This document shows, one piece after another, positions 1-9,482 of a stretch of 64,000 bases of DNA. The DNA is from Teredinibacter waterburyi. GTDB lineage: Bacteria > Pseudomonadota > Gammaproteobacteria > Pseudomonadales > Cellvibrionaceae. The stretch lies in assembly GCF_001922985.1 (NCBI RefSeq), contig NZ_MRUH01000022.1, positions 248,001 through 312,000 of the forward strand, given 5' to 3'. The position numbers and the translations under genes were made by a program. The stretch's first letter is position 1. Each line of letters starts with the position of its first letter. The notes under the pieces were generated by a model. That model did not search any database and was not told where the DNA came from. It saw only the letters and a list, made by a program, of their open reading frames with translations.

Positions 1-216
1 TAGCCATTACATTTATTCCCTTTTATGTAGTGTTTTCTTCTCAGGCTTGTTGGGTGTGTTATTTCGTGAATGAACTCTAGTTGAACATGAGTGAAGACTG
101 TGTGACCAGCACGGGTTTTAAGTCCTGAGTGCAGTCATGTGTAATGTCGGGGCGTGCAAGCAGGAGCTGAGTTAGATAAAGCTGGGTTTTTTGGTGTTTG
201 GATAGCCGTAAATAGC

Positions 217-265
217 AGGTACTCCGAGTGTAAATTATTCCGATTGCAAATTACTCTGAGTACCT
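217..265. repeat. Imperfect inverted repeat downstream of rdgC
   Basis: Arms AGGTACTCCGAGT (217-229) and ACTCTGAGTACCT (253-265) are complementary with one mismatch, around a 23-base loop. The repeat sits immediately after the leftward rdgC stop, so it may fold in the rdgC transcript as a 3' end structure. No clear T-run follows on the minus strand, so a terminator role is only a guess. I see no gene in bases 1-274. Confidence 0.4.
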
Positions 266-274
266 TTGATTACG

Positions 275-1174
275 CTAAGCTTCCCCACCTAGTGCGAGTA
301 GCAGGTCAAGACTAAATTGTTTGAGCTCAGTCGCCATAATAGCGAAGTCGGCATCGAAGGTTTCTGCTACCGAGTCGGGCTGTCGTTCGCCGGCAATTTC
401 CAGAAGCTTGTCGTCAAACTTCAGTCGCTTTACGGCGAGTTGATCGTCCAACACAAAATGAATCGCCTCTTTCCAGCTAAGTGCCAGCTTGTTTACAACC
501 ATGCCGGAATGCACATGGCTAAGCAGTTCATCGGCGGACAGATCCTGATTCTTGCAGCGAATTACCCGCCCATCTTTTGGGGCTTGTAGCTCGCATTCTT
601 CCTGCAGTGTAAAGGGCGCGGGGGGTTGCGACTCTCTCACCCAGTGAGTCATGGCTGAAACCGGTGGGTTGACACCGACTAGCGGGCTGAGCGGAAGGCT
701 ACCAAGCGCTTCTCGCAGGCCGCTTAATAGCTCTTCTGCACGTTTCGCGGAAGACGCATTCACGTAGACAAGATTTTCCTTCGGGGCAATATAAGCAAAA
801 CAAACGGTCGATTTAGTGAGTGCGCGAGGTAGCAGTGAAAAAATGACTTCGTCTTTCAGGCCGTCGCGCTCGCTGCGCCCTACTGGTCGACCTTCTTCCT
901 CTTGGATAGCAGCGATGCGGTCTTCTAGGTGTTCGCGGACCACCGCTGCGGGGAGAATTTTTTCCTGACGCTTCTGGCACACCATAATATTACCGTTGGT
1001 GGCGTGAACTAATTCTGTGCCGCTGCGACCGAGTGGCGCAACCCAACCTAAGCGGGCGCTATCGAGATTGCCGCAGGGTTGAAACGCAAAAGCCTCTAGG
1101 GCTTCTGCGAGCTGCTCTGGCGACTGGGTGAATGCCTGAGTAAGGCGATAGATTCGTAGGTTCTTAAACCACAT
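275..1174 (-). CDS. rdgC: Recombination-associated protein RdgC
   Basis: A 299-residue protein with the RdgC-type start ([13 protein letters not shown]) and usual family length. RdgC is a nucleoid-associated, ring-forming DNA-binding protein. It limits RecA filament activity and is linked to replication-fork processing in E. coli. No signal peptide or membrane segment is seen, fitting a cytoplasmic protein. It is read leftwards in the same direction as the genes to its right, but a gap of about 40 bases and unrelated function make a shared operon with the FKBP gene uncertain. Identification rests on whole-protein similarity recognised by eye. Confidence 0.93.
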   Translation of the reverse strand: MWFKNLRIYRLTQAFTQSPEQLAEALEAFAFQPCGNLDSARLGWVAPLGRSGTELVHATNGNIMVCQKRQEKILPAAVVREHLEDRIAAIQEEEGRPVGRSERDGLKDEVIFSLLPRALTKSTVCFAYIAPKENLVYVNASSAKRAEELLSGLREALGSLPLSPLVGVNPPVSAMTHWVRESQPPAPFTLQEECELQAPKDGRVIRCKNQDLSADELLSHVHSGMVVNKLALSWKEAIHFVLDDQLAVKRLKFDDKLLEIAGERQPDSVAETFDADFAIMATELKQFSLDLLLALGGEA

Positions 1175-1211
1175 TTAGTCAACTCCAGAACAGCTGTTAT
1201 CAAGGCTAGGG

Positions 1212-1835
1212 TTAAACGATTGCAATCAGTTCTACGTCAAAAATCAACGCAGTGTATGGACCAATTGCACCACCGGCACCACGCTCGCCATAGGCCAGTT
1301 GATAGGGAACGTAGAGGCGCCACTTGGAACCGACGGGCATCATTTGCAAGGCTTCAGTCCAACCCGCAATTACGCCGCCTACTGGGAATTCGGCTGGTTC
1401 ACCGCGGTCAACTGAGCTGTCGAAAACAGTGCCGTCGATCAAGGTTCCGTGATAGTGAGTTCGCACAGTTGATTCGGCGCTAGGCTTTTCGCCGGTTCCT
1501 TCTGTTAGCACTTCGTACTGCAAGCCGCTAGTAGTTACGGTAACGCCATCTTTTTTGGCGTTTTCAGTTAGAAAAGCTTCGCCTTCTGCGGCAAAAACTT
1601 TGGCATTCTCAGCTTCTTTTGCTTGCATCTTGTCACGGATAACGGCGAAAGCTGCTTCTAAATCTTCTTGGCTAACAGCACTTTCAGCGCCGGCTAGAAT
1701 GTCGATCACACCGCGAGCAACGGCTTCAGGTACAACTCCGTCGAATGGGTTAGCAGCAAGTTGTTGGCCGAGTTGACGGCCGATGCCGTAGCTTACGCGT
1801 GCTTCGGTAGAGGTTAAAGGTGTTGAGTCGGTCAT
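1212..1835 (-). CDS. FKBP-type peptidyl-prolyl cis-trans isomerase (FklB-like)
   Basis: A 207-residue two-domain FKBP. The helical N-terminal part (about residues 10-100, ending in an Ala/Glu/Lys-rich helix) resembles the Mip/FklB dimerisation domain. The C-terminal part (about 105-207) is the FKBP catalytic fold, with TVRTHYHGTLIDGTVFDSS, the conserved VIAGWTEALQMM turn and the YGERGAGG loop. It should catalyse proline isomerisation and act as a folding chaperone. No signal peptide is present, so it is probably cytoplasmic like E. coli FklB rather than periplasmic like FkpA. The ATG at 1835 has only a weak G-rich ribosome site. Confidence 0.9.
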   Translation of the reverse strand: MTDSTPLTSTEARVSYGIGRQLGQQLAANPFDGVVPEAVARGVIDILAGAESAVSQEDLEAAFAVIRDKMQAKEAENAKVFAAEGEAFLTENAKKDGVTVTTSGLQYEVLTEGTGEKPSAESTVRTHYHGTLIDGTVFDSSVDRGEPAEFPVGGVIAGWTEALQMMPVGSKWRLYVPYQLAYGERGAGGAIGPYTALIFDVELIAIV

Positions 1836-2042
1836 ATGTAGGCCCCGGATATTTGGGTGAAAAGAAAAGGATTATCGCTGCTGAACGTTCGCTAAATCGT
1901 GCTAGACGACAAGCGATGCGTATCAATAAAACAGCTGAAGTGTTTGAAGGGGCGCGAGTTTAACACGCCACGGAGAATAATTTGCGGTGAATTTGGCCGT
2001 TGTGGGAATTGCGTGGAGTTCCCGTTTTTTAGGGTGAGCTTG

Positions 2043-2480
2043 CTATGGCCAGCAGTCGTTCCCAGCAGGGGTGGAGGTTTTGCTGCCGAGGCTATCGATG
2101 CTCATGGTTAAACAGTTCGAGTCTTCGGCTTGCCCCCCTTGAGCTGTGGCGGTAGCTTTAAAGCAGGCGGTCGTGCCGCAAGCACCGTTGGCAACGGAGA
2201 TAAGATAGTAGCCGTTTTCGGTTGTTAGGGTAGCGGCGGTAGGAGAAAAGGGTTTGGCGTTTGTGGAGTAGGCATTGGTAGTTGAATACAACATTTCTTG
2301 ATTTTGAGCGACGTCTAGAAGCGCCTCCATAGCCTCGGCCCGGTGGCTGCGCAACACGCCGTTACGGTAATTCGGCCAAGCGAAAGCCGTCAGTACGGCA
2401 ATAATCGCTAGAACTATCATCAGTTCAACTAGGGTGAAACCCTGATCGGGTTTACACCTGCGGGATGAGGTTTGTTTCAT
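2043..2480 (-). CDS. pilE: Type IV minor pilin, PilE-like
   Basis: A prepilin with a short basic leader ending in Gly, then the class III cleavage motif G/FTLVELMIVLAIIAVL with the conserved Glu at mature position 5, and a hydrophobic helix. Two cysteine pairs in the C-terminal half (CGTTAC and the final C) suggest a disulfide loop. It is last in a seven-gene set whose order matches fimU-pilV-pilW-pilX-pilY1-pilY2-pilE of Pseudomonas, hence PilE. A TTG upstream at 2495 is in frame, but the ATG at 2480 gives a normal leader and is preferred. The pilin would be processed by PilD and incorporated at the pilus tip or priming complex. Confidence 0.88.
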   Translation of the reverse strand: MKQTSSRRCKPDQGFTLVELMIVLAIIAVLTAFAWPNYRNGVLRSHRAEAMEALLDVAQNQEMLYSTTNAYSTNAKPFSPTAATLTTENGYYLISVANGACGTTACFKATATAQGGQAEDSNCLTMSIDSLGSKTSTPAGNDCWP

Positions 2481-2511
2481 GGTGATTGCTCGCAACTAAT
2501 GGATTGGCTGA

Positions 2512-2841
2512 TTAATGTTCTAGCATTGGTCGTTTTGCGTCTGCTGGCAACAGCAGTTCTACGACTTTCATATACTGCTCGCCGGCCACTTCTTTGAGTG
2601 AGTAGCGGATTTGTTGGCCGGGCTCGAGAGCATCGATACTGATTCGATAACCATCCAATAGGATTAATGCTTTATAGCTGATGCGATAGTCGCGGCCGCT
2701 TACGGTGATCTGCTCCCCCTCCTGGGAAACAGATTCAATGGTGCCGGTGTAACGTGACTCTTCTGCCAGCGCGGAATCAGAAATGAGTTGTGCAACCAAG
2801 AGCAATAAGCCGCTTAAAACCAAGGTTTGTAGCTGTTTCAT
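2512..2841 (-). CDS. Small secreted protein at the pilY2 position
   Basis: A 109-residue protein with an N-terminal signal peptide (hydrophobic stretch to about residue 26, likely cleavage after SALA). It is followed by a small beta-rich domain (TGTIESVSQEGEQITVSGRDY) that resembles a single barrel-like fold. It lies between pilY1 and the pilE-like gene with gaps of 12 and 31 bases, exactly where Pseudomonas carries pilY2. I name it by position: the protein is short and I cannot confirm sequence homology to PilY2. It is presumably periplasmic and co-transcribed with the pilus genes. Confidence 0.7.
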   Translation of the reverse strand: MKQLQTLVLSGLLLLVAQLISDSALAEESRYTGTIESVSQEGEQITVSGRDYRISYKALILLDGYRISIDALEPGQQIRYSLKEVAGEQYMKVVELLLPADAKRPMLEH

Positions 2842-2853
2842 GGGTAAGCCTCT

Positions 2854-5800
2854 CTATTCCAATTCGCGCCAAGATTGACGCCCAATGTTTTGTGAGCCGG
2901 TACTTTCCGAGAAGTCCGAAATTGTGCCGGTGGAACCGCTGAGATACTTCACCTCTTTGGAGCCGTCGCGGAGTATGCCGGGGGTGGTTACCACACCGTT
3001 GTCGGTTTGGATTCCCGATGCTGGCGAATCCAGAATACCCGATACGTTATAGTCGAAATCATCGGTACTGAAGGTGCCATCTTCGTTAAGATCGAAAGGT
3101 GTGTCGTTTAGGCGGCTGCCGTTAGCGGCGTCTAGCTCCATCAACCAGCTGGAACCGCCCGGCGAGCAAGGCGCTGAACTGGGTAACCGAGTAGGAAAAA
3201 TAATGCGGCCATTGCGCAGTAGCGAGTCGGACACCTGACGTTCGCCCTCGTTGTCGATAGGTGTTTCATTGCGGTTGACGAGATCTAAGTACCAGCCTTC
3301 GTGGCTCTCCCAATTTGCCTCGTTATTGGTGGTGAGGCGAATTTTATAGGTGTAGCCCTCTAAAGTAGCGCTGAATTCGTGCTCGATTTCTTGCTGCAGT
3401 AAATCTGCTTTTTCAACCGGTAGGCCGTTGGCATTGCCTTCATGTTGATCCCAAATTCCATAAAAGCTCTGATCGGGTTGGCCTGCGGAGTCGTTGTCGT
3501 CCACTTCCATATATTGTCCAGTACCGAAGAAAACCATTAAACCGTCCTGATCAACGTGAGCTCCTATCGCGGGGCGGGTGGTTATGGGCTGGCCTGTATC
3601 AGTAGTAAATAACGGAATTTTTGTGGAGCCTTGTGTCCACGCCACTTCCCACTTGCTGGTGGCGCTGTCACTTACATCGAACTTCCACATATTACCCTGT
3701 AGGTCACCAGCGTAGATGTAGTCGACGATGTAATCGTTATTGATATCAACCAAAGCGGGTGATGCCAGGCCGTTTGGCGTTCCGGTTGTGCCCGCCAAGG
3801 TATCTATTTTTTTGATGATGGCGCCATTACTGATATCGACGATGTAAAGCACGGCGTGGCCGGTGGTACTGGCGTTACCGTCGGCTTCGGTATTGTTGTA
3901 GCCATTGCCAAATACCGCTGCCCACTTGCCGTTCGCCATTTTTGCAATAGATGGTTCGCTGTAGGTATAACCTAGATCTGCGTCGTCGCTATCATCAAAC
4001 TCCCAGAGGAAGATGTTGTTGGCGTTAGCTTCATTGAAGTTTGCCGGGTTGGTGACATCCAGTGCGAAAACGCCTTGACCGCCGCGACCGAGTGCTCCGG
4101 CGAGTACCGTGTGCCAAGCGCCGCCATAAAAAGAGTCGACAACAGTGGGCGCCGCGTTTACATAAAACTTGTGATCGTATGCACTATCCGCCAACTCATC
4201 GAGGTTGTGATAAACACTGGACGGTACGTAGGCCAGTAGTTCTTCGCCATTACTTGCTTTAAAACCGTGCAGCATACCGTCATTGGCTCCTACGTACACC
4301 ATAGGGGTGCGATTGCTGTAGGTGGTTCTGAACGCTGCATAGCTGGCGCTTTCTAGTGTATCGGGGTAGAAAAACGAAGGTTTGGGGACGTATTTAGGGT
4401 CTGACTCTACGATATCGCCCAACACCGAGCTGCGTGGTCGCAGGTAGCCGGTTGCCGTGCCTTCGTAGGTACGGTCGCCGCGTAGGTAATTGACAATTTT
4501 CTGCCCGTAGGTTTGGTTGGCGGCAATTTCTAGGACACTGGCGGTTCCTGTGGCGTAGGGAGAATTATCGAGTAGTTCTGCCACTTGGCTGCTATTCATC
4601 TCACTGCTGCCGAGGCTACCGTAGGTTGTTGGGAATCGGAATGGAATTCCACGGCTGCCGTTGTTGCTGATAATGGCGCGACCACTATTGTAATTTTGTG
4701 AGTCGAGTCGAGTGCTGGCTTCCCAGTTAGGGCTGCTAGTGTTGACACTGTTGTCCGCATTCAGTGAGTAAGAGAACAGACGCCCGGACCAGTCGCCACT
4801 GTTAAATTGCGCTTGGAATACTGCTGTACTCGAGGATATTTGACCGGTACTGGTAGCCACGGATGCGGCGGCAGCATCGCGCTCAGTAATTTCACTTAGA
4901 GCTGAGGTTAAACTGTTTAGCAGCTCCTCTGGTGTTTGCGCCGATACATACTCGCCTTTACTGTTGTATGCCGCGTGCCACATATCATCGATTTTGCCTT
5001 GATCCGTTAAATAGGGTGAGGATCCCCAAGTGCTGCTTTCCGTTAGCTCAGGATTGGGCCAGCCATCGTTATCTGTGTCGACTAGGTCGCCATTCACACC
5101 AAAGGCAACAGGGAAGGTCACTACGTGTTGGTAGGTGGCTGGGTCGGCGTCGTTAGGCACGACGTTGTTGTTTACGCTTGTGTCTAAATCATGGTCGTAG
5201 TAGTAGCGTGCAACATCTGCCAGTGTTTTATTTAAGCCGTCGCCATCGCGATCTTCGATTTCAGGATTGACGGGGTCTCCGCCGTTCCAATAGCCGTCGG
5301 TAAACAGCACGGTAAAGTTTTGCTGACAGCTCTGAATCACTGGGTTGCCTTTACCGTATAGCCTGCCGCTTAGATATTTACCGGCTGTCTCTAGACCGCG
5401 GCGCAGTGGGGTGCCACTGGCTGGCCAGTTATAGCTGTAGAGGTCGTTTAACAGGGCGGCATTATAGCCGGTGTATTTGGTAACGCCTGCGGGGGGAACT
5501 TCGTTGAATACCGTGTAACTATTATTGATAACGGATTGACCAAAACGGAAGCCTGGTGAGCCCGATACCACAGCACCTACCGCGCCTTTGGCGACAAAAG
5601 AGCGGCGGCGGGCGTAGGAGTACCAATTGGCGACGTTTTGACGAATTTCATCGGCCGTGCGAGCGGGGGTGACATTCGGATCAGTTGCGGTTCCCGCAAT
5701 GGTACCGCTGGCGGCAACGACCTTGGTCATTGCACCTGTAGTCGCATCGATACTCCATTCAATTTTCTCCCAAGTTACGTCGCTGCTATTTACGGTGTAT

Positions 5801-6585
5801 TGATAGAAATTATCCCAGAGATCGACAACACCATTGGCGACATTTGTGCGATTGATATTGGTGCCTCTGCGTGGGTAGCCATTAGCAGTGTCGAATCCGT
5901 GGGAGTCGATCCATACCGAGTAAGTAAACCCCGATAGATCGCGTGTGAGACTGTATCCAGTCGGCTCGGCGCGAGCACTCTGGGCTGGAATAGCATATTG
6001 GGTAGCGCTTTCTGATTGTGCGGCTATAGCGGCTATGGCTGGTTGCGGGTCGCTGCGCGCGGCGCTGAAATTAGCGTCGGCTAAGCCTGTTCCAGACCAA
6101 GCATTGTAGGTCGCGGTTGGATCGTAGTAGATGACGTTAAAATCCGACGATACTCCGCGCCAATCAGAGTCGAGAACTGTAGCGGTATCACAACTTTCAA
6201 GTTTGGGGTAAGAGCCGTTGCACTCTCCGCCATAGGCGTTGTCGTCGTTATCGAAGATGTAGGCTAGGGTACGGAAGCTGTAGTTGCCGTAAACCCGCCA
6301 GAGGCCGTCATCGCGAAGTGCAGTACTGCAATCGTTACTGCTGACGCTACCGATCGCATTGCTGTCGTACTGACAATAATGATAGTAGGGTACGGTGAGA
6401 ATTTCCCAGTCCATCGAGCCGGAGTCGTCCAGCTCGAAAAACACATTGGGGTCGGTGCTGATACCCAAAAATAGAGGTTGATCGGCCAAGTTTAATTCTG
6501 CGCTGTGCACGCTTGGATGAATCGTGGCTAAACCAATGCTTGCGCTTAATACAAGTGTGGTCATATTTAATTTTGGGTAATTCAT
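2854..6585 (-). CDS. pilY1: Type IV pilus tip-associated adhesin PilY1
   Basis: A 1243-residue secreted protein with a signal peptide (cleavage near SVHSA/E). The N-terminal half carries a von Willebrand A-like region with a MIDAS-type DDSGS motif at about residue 53 and VLFTDGYWNGGD at about residue 420. Asp-rich calcium-type loops follow (DRDGDGLNK, DTDNDGWPNPE). The C-terminal half (about 700-1150) is the PilY1 beta-propeller, with VYVGANDGMLHGF, the WEFDDSDDADLGYTYSEPS segment and a putative calcium site DINNDYIVD. PilY1 works in pilus biogenesis, adhesion and surface sensing, and calcium binding modulates pilus extension and retraction in Pseudomonas. It is near the usual length (about 1160 in P. 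aeruginosa). It lies between pilX and the pilY2-position gene. Confidence 0.95.
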   Translation of the reverse strand: MNYPKLNMTTLVLSASIGLATIHPSVHSAELNLADQPLFLGISTDPNVFFELDDSGSMDWEILTVPYYHYCQYDSNAIGSVSSNDCSTALRDDGLWRVYGNYSFRTLAYIFDNDDNAYGGECNGSYPKLESCDTATVLDSDWRGVSSDFNVIYYDPTATYNAWSGTGLADANFSAARSDPQPAIAAIAAQSESATQYAIPAQSARAEPTGYSLTRDLSGFTYSVWIDSHGFDTANGYPRRGTNINRTNVANGVVDLWDNFYQYTVNSSDVTWEKIEWSIDATTGAMTKVVAASGTIAGTATDPNVTPARTADEIRQNVANWYSYARRRSFVAKGAVGAVVSGSPGFRFGQSVINNSYTVFNEVPPAGVTKYTGYNAALLNDLYSYNWPASGTPLRRGLETAGKYLSGRLYGKGNPVIQSCQQNFTVLFTDGYWNGGDPVNPEIEDRDGDGLNKTLADVARYYYDHDLDTSVNNNVVPNDADPATYQHVVTFPVAFGVNGDLVDTDNDGWPNPELTESSTWGSSPYLTDQGKIDDMWHAAYNSKGEYVSAQTPEELLNSLTSALSEITERDAAAASVATSTGQISSSTAVFQAQFNSGDWSGRLFSYSLNADNSVNTSSPNWEASTRLDSQNYNSGRAIISNNGSRGIPFRFPTTYGSLGSSEMNSSQVAELLDNSPYATGTASVLEIAANQTYGQKIVNYLRGDRTYEGTATGYLRPRSSVLGDIVESDPKYVPKPSFFYPDTLESASYAAFRTTYSNRTPMVYVGANDGMLHGFKASNGEELLAYVPSSVYHNLDELADSAYDHKFYVNAAPTVVDSFYGGAWHTVLAGALGRGGQGVFALDVTNPANFNEANANNIFLWEFDDSDDADLGYTYSEPSIAKMANGKWAAVFGNGYNNTEADGNASTTGHAVLYIVDISNGAIIKKIDTLAGTTGTPNGLASPALVDINNDYIVDYIYAGDLQGNMWKFDVSDSATSKWEVAWTQGSTKIPLFTTDTGQPITTRPAIGAHVDQDGLMVFFGTGQYMEVDDNDSAGQPDQSFYGIWDQHEGNANGLPVEKADLLQQEIEHEFSATLEGYTYKIRLTTNNEANWESHEGWYLDLVNRNETPIDNEGERQVSDSLLRNGRIIFPTRLPSSAPCSPGGSSWLMELDAANGSRLNDTPFDLNEDGTFSTDDFDYNVSGILDSPASGIQTDNGVVTTPGILRDGSKEVKYLSGSTGTISDFSESTGSQNIGRQSWRELE

Positions 6586-6649
6586 GGTTTACCTTCCCGC
6601 TACAACTTTAGCGTTTATCGATCAAATGGAGATGAGTGGCACAGCGTTT

Positions 6650-7195
6650 TTAGTCGAACCGTTTAATAAACGTAGTGCGCAAATGCACGCGAGTGTCGGC
6701 GCTGCCGCCCTGACCTCGTGCAGTTACTTGGTAGTAATATTTGCCTTGGGTAACTTCGCCAGTGCCTATAGTGAGGTTCTCACCTTTTTGAACGAAGGTG
6801 CGCTCCTCTAAGATATAAACAGGTGCGGCATGTTGTAGTGAGTTGCCGCTGGCGCTTTGGCCGTTCGTCGTCCACCAACCAAGGCTATTGGTATTCCACC
6901 ACTTGTTTGCGCCCGGAGCACCTAACGTCCAAAAGCCGTTGGTGCCAGATGTGGTTGGCGTAGGATAGTCGTCGAGGGTCGCTAAGGCCGCTTCAGCAGA
7001 AACTAAAGCCGATTCAGCAGCCTCAAAAGCAATATGTTTATCGCGTAAATTACCGCTCATACGCTCTTCCACCAAGGATGTTTGCACGGAGGAAATACCG
7101 AGTACCGTGACAACTAACAGCAGAATTAAGGCCACCGCCAGGGTCGCTCCGGACTGGTGTTGATAGGGGTTGTGAAGTGAGTTCAATTGCATCAT
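6650..7195 (-). CDS. pilX: Type IV minor pilin PilX
   Basis: A 181-residue prepilin with leader ending HQSG, then ATLAVALILLLVVTVLGI and the PilX-family signature SSVQTSLVEERMSGNLRDK. Mature residue 5 is Val rather than Glu, as expected for the PilX/GspK-like tip subunit that lacks the intermolecular Glu5 contact. It sits between pilW (3-base gap) and pilY1 (64-base gap). It is a probable member of the tip-priming complex with PilV, PilW and PilY1. Confidence 0.92.
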   Translation of the reverse strand: MMQLNSLHNPYQHQSGATLAVALILLLVVTVLGISSVQTSLVEERMSGNLRDKHIAFEAAESALVSAEAALATLDDYPTPTTSGTNGFWTLGAPGANKWWNTNSLGWWTTNGQSASGNSLQHAAPVYILEERTFVQKGENLTIGTGEVTQGKYYYQVTARGQGGSADTRVHLRTTFIKRFD

Positions 7196-7198
7196 TGT

Positions 7199-8362
7199 CT
7201 AGCTCCCTAAGGTGCGGTTGCGCAGCGTAATGGTGCGAGTAAACACGCGGCGAAGTCGGCGATCTGAGGCACTTGGGTTGCCGGATTCTCCATTGTAATT
7301 AACGCCGTTAAAACGATAGGGCGCCGGGCCGTCGGCGAGATTATCTTCAATGCTTTGCAGTAAAACACTGAGACGTACACTGACAACTTTTGTCCAGTCG
7401 CTCACCTTGTCTGCGGTCACATAGGCGTCGGCGCTTTTCAAGTTGTCGTCGTTAATATTTTCGCCGAACAGCATCTGCATACTTTCCACTCCTTCTACCA
7501 GTTCTTCCATGGCGCCTATGACAGCGCCGTTAGGGTTCAGCTGCGCGCGAAAAAGTGACGGCGGGTTGGTGGTTAAACTGTTGTGCTTGCTGACTAAATA
7601 AATAGTGCCGGTTAACAGTGTCAACGACGGGTCTTGGCCTGGGTCCGTTTTTAGCTTCAGGCTGGTGTCATTGCCAGGGCTGCAACCGCTACTTAAGGTG
7701 AGTTTTTGTTTGGCACCATTATCTGCAACACCGCAGGCCTGAACTATGTCGGCGTTGGTGCAGTCGCTCACCATCAAAATGGCGTCTTCTTCAATATTGG
7801 CGGTCTTTGGAACTTCGATGACAGTGTTAGCACCGGAGGTAATAGATACGATATCGATATCCGAGTCACCGCCGCCCCAAATGCGAATAATGTCGGAGTT
7901 AGCGACAACATCGACAGCCTCTAGGCTGTTGCCGCCAGAGGTTATCCAGTTACCGTTATTGGACTTTACCAGTGCCGAAGTGGGTGAAACATTGCCAATC
8001 GTTTTACCGTCTTCAGTATCTTTCGCTTCCCACCCTTGTATGCCGCGGTCAGGCTGAAACGACGAGGGGAAGGTGGCATTCAGGGTGTTGTTGATAGTGG
8101 TGTTGGTACTGAAGCAACCGGTAAATCCGGCCATACGAATATCATGCTCTAAAATATCTAAGGCGACTCGACCCGACTCTTGCAGGTGGGAATAGGCTTG
8201 AAGACGACGTGAACTTTGGACTTGGTCGGCGTAAACGCGAAAACCTCCAGCCAATACAATTGCGCCTACTGTCATAGCCACTAACAGCTCGACGAGGGTA
8301 AGACCCATGTTGCCAGAGATTGGCGAAAATGGGCGTGGGGAAAGACGGGAATTGCGATTCAT
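7199..8362 (-). CDS. pilW: Type IV minor pilin PilW
   Basis: A prepilin of 387 residues whose leader ends NMG, followed by LTLVELLVAMTVGAIVLAGG with Glu at mature position 5. The long C-terminal globular part, with paired cysteines and a final arginine-rich strand (RVFTRTITLRNRTLGS), is typical of PilW. The open frame extends upstream, but the ATG at 8362 is preferred because it overlaps the pilV stop as TAATG, a translational-coupling arrangement, and gives a normal leader. A minor pilin of the priming complex, working with PilV and PilX. Confidence 0.92.
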   Translation of the reverse strand: MNRNSRLSPRPFSPISGNMGLTLVELLVAMTVGAIVLAGGFRVYADQVQSSRRLQAYSHLQESGRVALDILEHDIRMAGFTGCFSTNTTINNTLNATFPSSFQPDRGIQGWEAKDTEDGKTIGNVSPTSALVKSNNGNWITSGGNSLEAVDVVANSDIIRIWGGGDSDIDIVSITSGANTVIEVPKTANIEEDAILMVSDCTNADIVQACGVADNGAKQKLTLSSGCSPGNDTSLKLKTDPGQDPSLTLLTGTIYLVSKHNSLTTNPPSLFRAQLNPNGAVIGAMEELVEGVESMQMLFGENINDDNLKSADAYVTADKVSDWTKVVSVRLSVLLQSIEDNLADGPAPYRFNGVNYNGESGNPSASDRRLRRVFTRTITLRNRTLGS

Positions 8363-8904
8363 TACAGCTCCATACCAATAACGTAAAATTGATCTATCAC
8401 TCCATCGCGGGGTTTGGCATCCCACCAAATTTTGATTGCCAGTTCGTTTCCGGAACCGTCACACGCTGGCGAGGTATCATCGTCGCCGTCATCTGGCGTT
8501 GAATCGATACAAACCACCCCAACCCCCGCGGGCAACACGCTCGCTAGCAACGCCTTCCATTCAAAGTAGTCGTGCTGTGCCAGCGCCGTAGCGGTGCATC
8601 CAGTTGTTAAACAGCTGCCGGTATATTTGGGTGTAGGGTCGTTGTAGTTGTTGGCTTCATAAGCTTCGGTATTGGCGCGGATACGGCCGGTAAAGTCCTG
8701 TGCCATGGAGATAGCTTGGCTACGCAAATACGCCGCTTGATTGCTTTCCACACCACGTTTTTGCATTGAGGCGACACCTAGCAGACCAACCGCCAATATC
8801 AAAAATGCAATGATCACCTCAACCATCGAAAATCCGGCCTGTGCTTTTAGTGAAGCCGAGGATGAGTGGCTAACGAAACCTGCCAATGGTTGATTTATGG
8901 GCAT
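8362..8904 (-). CDS. pilV: Type IV minor pilin PilV
   Basis: A 180-residue prepilin: leader ending AQAG, then FSMVEVIIAFLILAVGLLGV with Glu5, followed by the PilV-like ASMQKRGVESNQAAYLRSQA. It contains several cysteines that may form disulfides (SCLTTGC, VVCID, PACDG). The start overlaps the end of the upstream fimU/fimT-like gene by about 10 bases, and the stop overlaps the pilW start, so the three genes are tightly coupled. Predicted role: component of the pilus-priming tip complex. Confidence 0.92.
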   Translation of the reverse strand: MPINQPLAGFVSHSSSASLKAQAGFSMVEVIIAFLILAVGLLGVASMQKRGVESNQAAYLRSQAISMAQDFTGRIRANTEAYEANNYNDPTPKYTGSCLTTGCTATALAQHDYFEWKALLASVLPAGVGVVCIDSTPDDGDDDTSPACDGSGNELAIKIWWDAKPRDGVIDQFYVIGMEL

Positions 8905-9482
8905 GATAAATTCGCACCTCCCTCACCGCTGTTAAAAATTCCATCCTGATCGGTGTCGCGCGCACCGCGTACCAAGCCGCCAACATTAACGACAACTGAG
9001 CGAGCGTAGGCGGCATCGGTATTACCTGCGCGACAAATTTTAAATTCGGAGACGTTGGCTTTCATGCCTCGGGAGTTAAAGGTAACGGTGTTATCCAAGG
9101 TTATATCGACACGGCTGCCAAGGGCGTCGTGAATACGGATTAATATTTCGCCAGCGTCGAGAGTGCCATCGCCATCGTCGTCGTAAAAGGTTAGCCAGCC
9201 CTCATTCCAATCGCCGTTGTCGCATGCTTGCGGTGTAATACTGACATCGCTCGGGCAGAGCGAAACCGAACTGGAACGGGTAACGGCGGCATTGCGTGCC
9301 ATCGATAGCTCGGTTGCCAGCTCATTAACGCTGGTGCGAATCGCACTGCGAGCCGTCGTCTCGACAAACGATGGAATTGCCACCATCAATAAAATAGAAG
9401 CAATCGAAAGCACAATCATTAGCTCGATAACCGAGAAGCCGGTGTTCCGTCGAATGTTGTGTGGTGAGCACGTGTGTTTCAA
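8895..9482 (-). CDS. Type IV minor pilin FimU/FimT (GspH-like)
   Basis: A 195-residue prepilin: basic leader ending NTG, then FSVIELMIVLSIASILLMV with Glu5, and a C-terminal GspH/FimT-type domain including LSMARNAAVTRSSSVSLCP and FNSRG. First gene of the minor-pilin operon, in the place of Pseudomonas fimU. The only good start in frame is a TTG at 9482, preceded by AAGG nine bases upstream. An ATG a few bases upstream is out of frame and opens a competing short frame. Two Asp-rich loops (DDDGDGTLDAGE, DTDQDGIFNSGE) resemble calcium-binding turns, an unusual extra in a small pilin. Confidence 0.87.
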   Translation of the reverse strand: MKHTCSPHNIRRNTGFSVIELMIVLSIASILLMVAIPSFVETTARSAIRTSVNELATELSMARNAAVTRSSSVSLCPSDVSITPQACDNGDWNEGWLTFYDDDGDGTLDAGEILIRIHDALGSRVDITLDNTVTFNSRGMKANVSEFKICRAGNTDAAYARSVVVNVGGLVRGARDTDQDGIFNSGEGGANLSCP

